Source: Clostridium sp. (GTDB lineage: Bacteria > Bacillota > Clostridia > Clostridiales > Clostridiaceae). From it: a DNA stretch of 51,165 nt. Positions 46,740 to 51,165 of this stretch are shown in pieces. The notes beneath the pieces were generated by a model. The model made no database searches. It saw nothing but the letters and a program-made list of their open reading frames with translations, and was not told the origin of the DNA. Numbering within the stretch: the first letter of the stretch is position 1; the number at the start of each line of letters is the position of its first letter. The stretch is taken from contig NZ_JARIDH010000038.1 in the NCBI RefSeq assembly GCF_029267215.1, positions 1-51,165 of the forward strand, written 5' to 3'. The translations under genes and the position numbers were made by a program.

Positions 46740-46840
46740 ATTTTTTATAAATTAATTTATATAATTTTTGTTATTTTTATAAATCTAATTTTTTTATTTT
46801 TAACTATTTATTTTACCTAATTTAACACTAAATCAACAAT

Positions 46841-47917
46841 TTATTTTACTATTGCTAATTCTTTGTTTAAACTATTTAATCTTTCACATCCATCTTCAGT
46901 AACTAATACTAAGTCCTCTATTCTAACTCCCATATCTCCTTGAAGATATATTCCTGGTTCAACAGAGAAAATCATTCCTGGTTTAACTTCATCAGTATTG
47001 GTTGATCCCACATCACCAAAATCATGAGTTTCTATTCCTATTGAGTGTCCTGTTCTATGAGTAAAGTATTTTCCATATCCAGCATCTTCTATAACATCTC
47101 TAGCTGCCTTATCTATATCACAGAATCTAACACCTGGTTTTATTATTGAGATAGCTTTTTTATTAGCCTCTAAAACTGTATTGAATATTTCTTTTTGATG
47201 ATCTGTTGGCTCCCCAAAGAATACACATCTTGTCATATCTGAACAGTAAAAACCTTTCTTACAGCCAGTATCTATTAATACACCCATTCCTTTTTCTAAT
47301 CTCTGTTCTCCTGATTCTGCATGAGGATCAGCAGCATTAGCCGCGAAAGCAACGATTGGTGTAAATGAGTATCCTTGACATCCATACTCTGCATAACACT
47401 TTCCTAGTACTTCAACAACCTCTTTCTCTGTCATACCCTCTTTAAGGCTATTTATAGCTTTTTCTACAGCTATATCGTTTATTCTTGATGCTTCTTTCAT
47501 TAAAGCAATCTCTTCTTCATCTTTTCTCATTCTTACTCTATCAACTATAGGTGATCCATTTACAAAGCTTTTTGCTGATTTTCTCTCTAATAAACTTAGT
47601 AAGAAATGAGCTTTCCAGTCTTTATCTATTCCTAATGTTTCATCATGATTTATTACTTCATGTAAACTATCTATTGGATTCATTGTATCATTATACCAAA
47701 GTATATCGATTCCTAAATCCTCGTTTATTGGGAATAATTCATTTACTATAAATTTATTATTTCCATTTATGTTTATGTAAAGTGTAACCATTCTTTCGCC
47801 TGGATTTATCCACTTACCAGTTAAATAAAATATTGATGCAGGTGAAGAAACTAACATTTGAGGAATATTATTTTCTTTCATAGACTCTATTATTCTAGCT
47901 AATCTTCTTTCTTTCAC
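46841..47917 (-). CDS. M24-family Xaa-Pro peptidase
   Basis: 358-residue cytoplasmic metallopeptidase of the aminopeptidase P / prolidase type, for peptides with proline at position two. A creatinase-like N-terminal domain (about 1-120) precedes the pita-bread domain with metal ligands in LIDTGCKK, YCSDMTR, HRTGHSIGIETHD, FSVEPGIY and RIEDLVLV. A TTG at 47935 overlaps the GGAAGGAG site, so the GTG at 47917, 8 bases after it, is the likely start. Dipeptidase (PepQ) and aminopeptidase (PepP) activity cannot be told apart by eye. Confidence 0.9.
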   Translation of the reverse strand: MKERRLARIIESMKENNIPQMLVSSPASIFYLTGKWINPGERMVTLYININGNNKFIVNELFPINEDLGIDILWYNDTMNPIDSLHEVINHDETLGIDKDWKAHFLLSLLERKSAKSFVNGSPIVDRVRMRKDEEEIALMKEASRINDIAVEKAINSLKEGMTEKEVVEVLGKCYAEYGCQGYSFTPIVAFAANAADPHAESGEQRLEKGMGVLIDTGCKKGFYCSDMTRCVFFGEPTDHQKEIFNTVLEANKKAISIIKPGVRFCDIDKAARDVIEDAGYGKYFTHRTGHSIGIETHDFGDVGSTNTDEVKPGMIFSVEPGIYLQGDMGVRIEDLVLVTEDGCERLNSLNKELAIVK

Positions 47918-48095
47918 CTTAATCACTCCTTCCAAAATTTAAAATTCTTTAAATAAATTATATCACATTTTCAAAGTATCTAATAATTTACAAATAACTT
48001 ACTTTTTTAATATTTATTTTTATATTTTGTCCAACTTTTGTTATATAATATTCTATGTAAATAAAATCAATAATAACTGTAAGGAGGCCATAAAA

Positions 48096-48794
48096 TTGAG
48101 AATTGCAGTAATATCAGATATACATGGAAATTTGTATGCCTTAAGAGAAGTTTTAGAAGATATAGATGGAAACAATATTGATTCCATAATATGTTTAGGA
48201 GATTTAGTTGGTTATGGACCTCATCCTAATGAAGTAATAGCTCTTATTAGAAGAAGAAATATAATGTGTTTAAAAGGTAATTATGATGCATCTGTAGTTG
48301 ATAATGATTTTACATACATTAGAGATACTGAAATAAATTCATTCTCACTTCCTTGGACTGTTGAAGAGTTAAGAACATCTAACAGATATTATCTTGATAA
48401 TCTTCCAAACACTCTTTCAATGGATATTTGTGGTAAATCAATTAAATTCGTTCACGGAAGCCAAAGAAAAATAAATGAGTATTTAAGAGAGGATTATGAT
48501 AAACTTGAGGAAGTTATGAGAGAATTAAATGAAGATGTTTTAGTATGTGCTCATACGCATATTCCTTATGCTAAAAAGATAGGTGATAAGGTTATTATAA
48601 ATGATGGTAGCGTTGGTAAACCTAAAAATGGAAAACCTCATGCAACTTATGTAATATTAGATATATCTACTGAATATAAGTTGAAAGTTGAAATGAAAAC
48701 TGTTCCTTATGAATATAAAAGAACCATGAAAGATATGGAAATGAAAAAATTCCCTCAAAAATTAATCTACTCTTATGAATCTGGTAAAGAGTAA
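48096..48794 (+). CDS. Calcineurin-like metallophosphoesterase
   Basis: 232 residues with the full metallophosphoesterase motif set: DIHGN (D8, H10), GDLVGYGPHP, GNYD, VHGS and CAHTHIP. Close to the YfcE/MJ0936 group of small phosphodiesterases, which act on phosphodiester or nucleotide substrates; the natural substrate is not predictable. The frame is open to 48027, but GGAGG at 48083-48087 directs the TTG at 48096, which begins with LRIAVISDIHGN. Alone between two convergent or divergent genes, with its own terminator. Confidence 0.9.
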   Translation: MRIAVISDIHGNLYALREVLEDIDGNNIDSIICLGDLVGYGPHPNEVIALIRRRNIMCLKGNYDASVVDNDFTYIRDTEINSFSLPWTVEELRTSNRYYLDNLPNTLSMDICGKSIKFVHGSQRKINEYLREDYDKLEEVMRELNEDVLVCAHTHIPYAKKIGDKVIINDGSVGKPKNGKPHATYVILDISTEYKLKVEMKTVPYEYKRTMKDMEMKKFPQKLIYSYESGKE

Positions 48795-48894
48795 TTTAAA
48801 TTATTGATTTGAATTACTAAAACATTTTATTTTTTTGTAATATGATTAAAATATAATTAATTTATATTAAGAAATATATTTATGATAAAGAATT

Positions 48895-48948
48895 AAAAAT
48901 ACCCAATAGAATAGACTTTTTTAATTGTATTTTCTATTGGGTATTTTT
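48895..48948. terminator. Bidirectional terminator between the phosphoesterase and the cyt-b5-like gene
   Basis: 17-bp perfect stem (48895-48911 with 48932-48948), with A- and T-runs. It is 86 bases past the minus-strand stop, so it may serve mainly the plus-strand gene. Confidence 0.8.
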
Positions 48949-49033
48949 AAATCATATTTTTAATGTTGTGTAGACTTTTTTAAACTGTCATTGACAAGGG
49001 TACATCTTAATATAACTGTGATTTTTCGTTTAA

Positions 49034-50254
49034 TTAGACATCATTTAAGCTACAAGTTAAAACCCCTACAATGTTTAGATTTTTTAGATTAGATTTGTCA
49101 TTGCCATAGACTTCTTTATATTCTCCTGTTAAATCACATCCAGCCTTAATGCCTTTACTCTCCCACTCTTCAACATCTGTTAAGTCATATACTGTTCCAA
49201 ATACAGCTATATATGGAGGATTTCCATCTTTCCCATTAAATTGAGATAAATCATTTACTCTAAATTCCCTTGTTAAACCACTTTCTAATAGTTCAAGTTC
49301 ATCATTATTATATTTTACTACTCCAACTACTGGAATTCCTAAAAGCAAGCTTTTATCGCCTTTATAATACTCATTAAATTCCTTTGTCATATCTTTTCCA
49401 GACTTTAATTCATTATAAGAACCTTTTCTAAATAAATCAATATTACTAACATCATAAACTAAACCATCAACTGCAATATATGATGGTTTTCCATTATACC
49501 CATTGTATATCTCTAACTCTCCTAGGCTAAATTCTTTTAAATCATTTGAAGTATGTTTTCCTCTTATACTCTCTTCGAAATCATAAAGTACACCAACTAT
49601 AGGCAAACTTTTTAACTTTTCTTTATCCTCTTTAAAATATTCATTATAGGTTCTAGTTATATCAGTACCTAAAACAAATTCACTTGGTATTTTTCCATTT
49701 AGTAAAGAAGATCCTGTTAAATCATATACTGTTCCATCTATGGCTACATATGCCTTTCTTCCATCTTTTCCATCATATATTTTTAACTCTTCTGTTCCTA
49801 TTATTCTTAATCTTTTTTCCTCATAATAAGGTTCAACTTCCTCTATAAATTCAACTTCCTCTGGCTCTGCAAGCATGCCAACTATAGGCAATTTAGATAA
49901 TAAGTTAGTATTATCCTTATGGCATTCATTAAATTCTTCTGTTAAATCACTTCCTAGCTTCAATTCATTGTGAGGATTCTTTTTAAATAACTCTATGTTT
50001 GTTACATCATAAATCATTCCATCTAAAGCTATATACGAAGGTTTATTTCCTTCTCCATTAAAACTTGCTAATTCTTCTTTAGTAAGTATAAGTAAATCTT
50101 TATTGTTATCCTCTGAGTTATATACTTCTATTTTATCTAAAACTTCCTTTAACCTATTCTTATAATTATCTAAGTTTTCATTATTCCTAGCCAAAGTCAT
50201 TAAATATTTTAATTTATTTATTTGTTCAAACTTTTCATCAAAAAAATTGCACAT
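49034..50254 (-). CDS. Protein of four tandem cytochrome-b5-like domains
   Basis: 406 residues, no signal peptide or TM segment, so probably cytoplasmic. Residues 1-50 are charged and helical, perhaps coiled coil. Four repeats follow: 57-128, 150-223, 241-313 and 330-400. Each has the pattern L-x-x-F/Y-N/D-G, P/A-Y-I/V-A, G-x-V/I-Y-D-V/L-T/S, G-x-D-M/L/I-T and ends in P/N-V/I-V-G-V/M-L. Cyt-b5-fold domains use two His ligands for heme. Only repeat 1 keeps His at both likely places (H95 and H112); repeats 2-4 have none there. So at most one heme site is expected. I do not know a function. It is divergent from asnS, and no redox partner gene is nearby. Confidence 0.75.
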   Translation of the reverse strand: MCNFFDEKFEQINKLKYLMTLARNNENLDNYKNRLKEVLDKIEVYNSEDNNKDLLILTKEELASFNGEGNKPSYIALDGMIYDVTNIELFKKNPHNELKLGSDLTEEFNECHKDNTNLLSKLPIVGMLAEPEEVEFIEEVEPYYEEKRLRIIGTEELKIYDGKDGRKAYVAIDGTVYDLTGSSLLNGKIPSEFVLGTDITRTYNEYFKEDKEKLKSLPIVGVLYDFEESIRGKHTSNDLKEFSLGELEIYNGYNGKPSYIAVDGLVYDVSNIDLFRKGSYNELKSGKDMTKEFNEYYKGDKSLLLGIPVVGVVKYNNDELELLESGLTREFRVNDLSQFNGKDGNPPYIAVFGTVYDLTDVEEWESKGIKAGCDLTGEYKEVYGNDKSNLKNLNIVGVLTCSLNDV

Positions 50255-50304
50255 AAAAACTCCTCTAATACATAATATATCTATATATTTCTATGTGGTT
50301 AATA

Positions 50305-50333
50305 TTGCAAATGTTAATGTTTTATTGTAAAAT
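50305..50333 (+). promoter_or_regulatory. Candidate promoter of the asnS T-box transcript
   Basis: TTGCAA (50305-50310), 17 bases, TAAAAT (50328-50333), just before the T-box leader. Confidence 0.5.
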
Positions 50334-50339
50334 CATTAT

Positions 50340-50632
50340 TAATCAAACTAAATTAAAAAGTTTATTTACTGTGATGAGAAGAGTAAGTTTAGGAAATAAC
50401 TTTTAGCGAGCAGATTATGGTGTGAGTTCTGTAGTTAAGCCTATTCTGAAGAACATCTCTGAGTTTCTAACCGAAATCCACTTTGGAGAGTAGACTTAGA
50501 CGTATTCAAGACGTTATACTTGAAGAACATATTACGTGTTCATAAAGCCGGCTATTTTAAAAATAGCAATTTGGGTGGTACCGCGAATAATGCCATTCGT
50601 CCCATTAAAGATGTGGATGAATGGCTTTTTTA
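50340..50632 (+). promoter_or_regulatory. T-box riboswitch of asnS, asparagine (AAC) specifier
   Basis: T-box core GGGTGGTACCGCG at 50573-50585. The specifier region reads CTGAAG-AAC-ATC, placing AAC at 50452-50454. The terminator stem is GCCATTC/GAATGGC (50592-50598 with 50619-50625) followed by a T-run. Uncharged tRNA-Asn should allow read-through into asnS. Confidence 0.95.
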
Positions 50633-50671
50633 TTTGGATAAAACTTATTTAAAGAAAGAGAGGATACAATA

Positions 50672-51165
50672 ATGAAAGATGTAATTTTAGTAAAAAGTCT
50701 TTATAGAAACACTAGTGAATATAGTGATAAAAAAATAAAAGTATCAGGTTGGATAAGAACATTAAGAGCCTCAAATGCTTTTGGTTTCATAGAAGTTAAC
50801 GATGGTTCATTCTTTAAAAATATCCAAGTAGTTTTTGATAGTGAAAAAATAGCTAACTACAAAGAAATAGCTAAATTACCTATAAGCTCTTCAATATCAG
50901 TTATAGGAACTTTAGTTGAGACTCCTGATTCAAAACAACCATTTGAAATTCAAGCTGAAGAAATAATAGTAGAAGGTATGTCTGATTCAGATTACCCACT
51001 ACAAAAGAAAAGACATACTTTTGAGTACTTAAGAACAATAGCTCACTTAAGACCAAGAAGTAATGCTTTCTCAGCTACATTCAGAGTAAGAAGTGTTGCA
51101 GCTTACGCTATCCATAAATTCTTCCAAGATCAAGGATTTGTTTACACTCATACTCCAATATTAAC
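50672..51165 (+). CDS. asnS: Asparaginyl-tRNA synthetase, N-terminal part (cut by window edge)
   Basis: 164 codons are visible. An N-terminal OB-fold anticodon-binding domain (about 18-110: [19 protein letters not shown]) leads into the class II core ([20 protein letters not shown] and [14 protein letters not shown], the motif 1 region). The sequence type is AsnS rather than AspS, agreeing with the AAC specifier of its T-box. GAGAGGA precedes the ATG at 50672. Full AsnS is about 460 residues. Confidence 0.96.
   Translation, partial: MKDVILVKSLYRNTSEYSDKKIKVSGWIRTLRASNAFGFIEVNDGSFFKNIQVVFDSEKIANYKEIAKLPISSSISVIGTLVETPDSKQPFEIQAEEIIVEGMSDSDYPLQKKRHTFEYLRTIAHLRPRSNAFSATFRVRSVAAYAIHKFFQDQGFVYTHTPIL

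Overview
The window is AT-rich, has short intergenic gaps, strong GGAGG-type ribosome binding sites and oxygen-sensitive or sporulation genes (hydE, fhs, spoIIE, spoVB, spoVT, spoVG, yabP, yabQ). This points to a cluster I Clostridium, most likely Clostridium perfringens or a close relative. The species is inferred from gene content and style; no search was run. About 90% of the window is coding. No insertion sequence, prophage, CRISPR array or rRNA was seen.

Layout. 1-1299: 3'-truncated murD (minus). 1610-2659: hydE, alone on the plus strand. 2825-8250 (minus): a GltD-like flavoprotein, an S66 LD-carboxypeptidase, an M20 PepT-like peptidase and glyS behind a T-box leader. 8358-10690 (minus): tRNA-Asn, lysS, greA. 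10981-18675 (minus): dusB, coaX, fhs, ftsH, hpt, tilS. 18915-24711 (minus): spoIIE, a four-tRNA cluster (Leu, Met, fMet, Leu), an S1-domain protein, divIC, yabQ, yabP, rqcP, HU. 24919-34017 (minus): MazG fusion, spoVB-type flippase, spoVT, PrsA-like lipoprotein foldase, mfd, pth. 34160-37434 (minus): a response regulator, a histidine kinase and an HtrA-like PDZ protein without catalytic His and Ser. 37702-41475 (minus): prs, glmU, spoVG, purR. 41834-46676 (plus): murC, then a LacI-type regulator, purine nucleoside phosphorylase and a NupC transporter, which look like one local nucleoside-use regulon. 46841-50254: Xaa-Pro peptidase (minus), metallophosphoesterase (plus), a four-repeat cytochrome-b5-like protein (minus). 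50340-51165: a T-box leader and the start of asnS (plus).

Read on the minus strand from purR to lysS, the gene order is essentially that of the Bacillus subtilis purR-spoVG-glmU-prs-pth-mfd-spoVT-spoVB-mazG-rqcP-yabP-yabQ-divIC-yabR-tRNA-spoIIE-tilS-hpt-ftsH-coaX-dusB-lysS block. Lineage-specific genes are slotted into it: the two-component/pseudoprotease cassette, the PrsA-like foldase, HU, fhs and greA. The block couples translation (tRNAs, tilS, pth, dusB, lysS, rqcP), nucleotide and cofactor supply (prs, hpt, coaX, fhs), envelope synthesis (glmU, divIC, ftsH, flippase) and sporulation.

The most notable items are the HtrA-like pseudoprotease in a two-component operon, the four-repeat cyt-b5-like protein in which only repeat 1 keeps possible heme-ligand histidines, a 16-bp hairpin that would bury the ribosome binding site of the spoVB-type gene, three related operator-like sites around the LacI-type regulator, a 20-bp perfect hairpin between punA and nupC, and a 12-bp inverted repeat over the promoter of the two-component operon.
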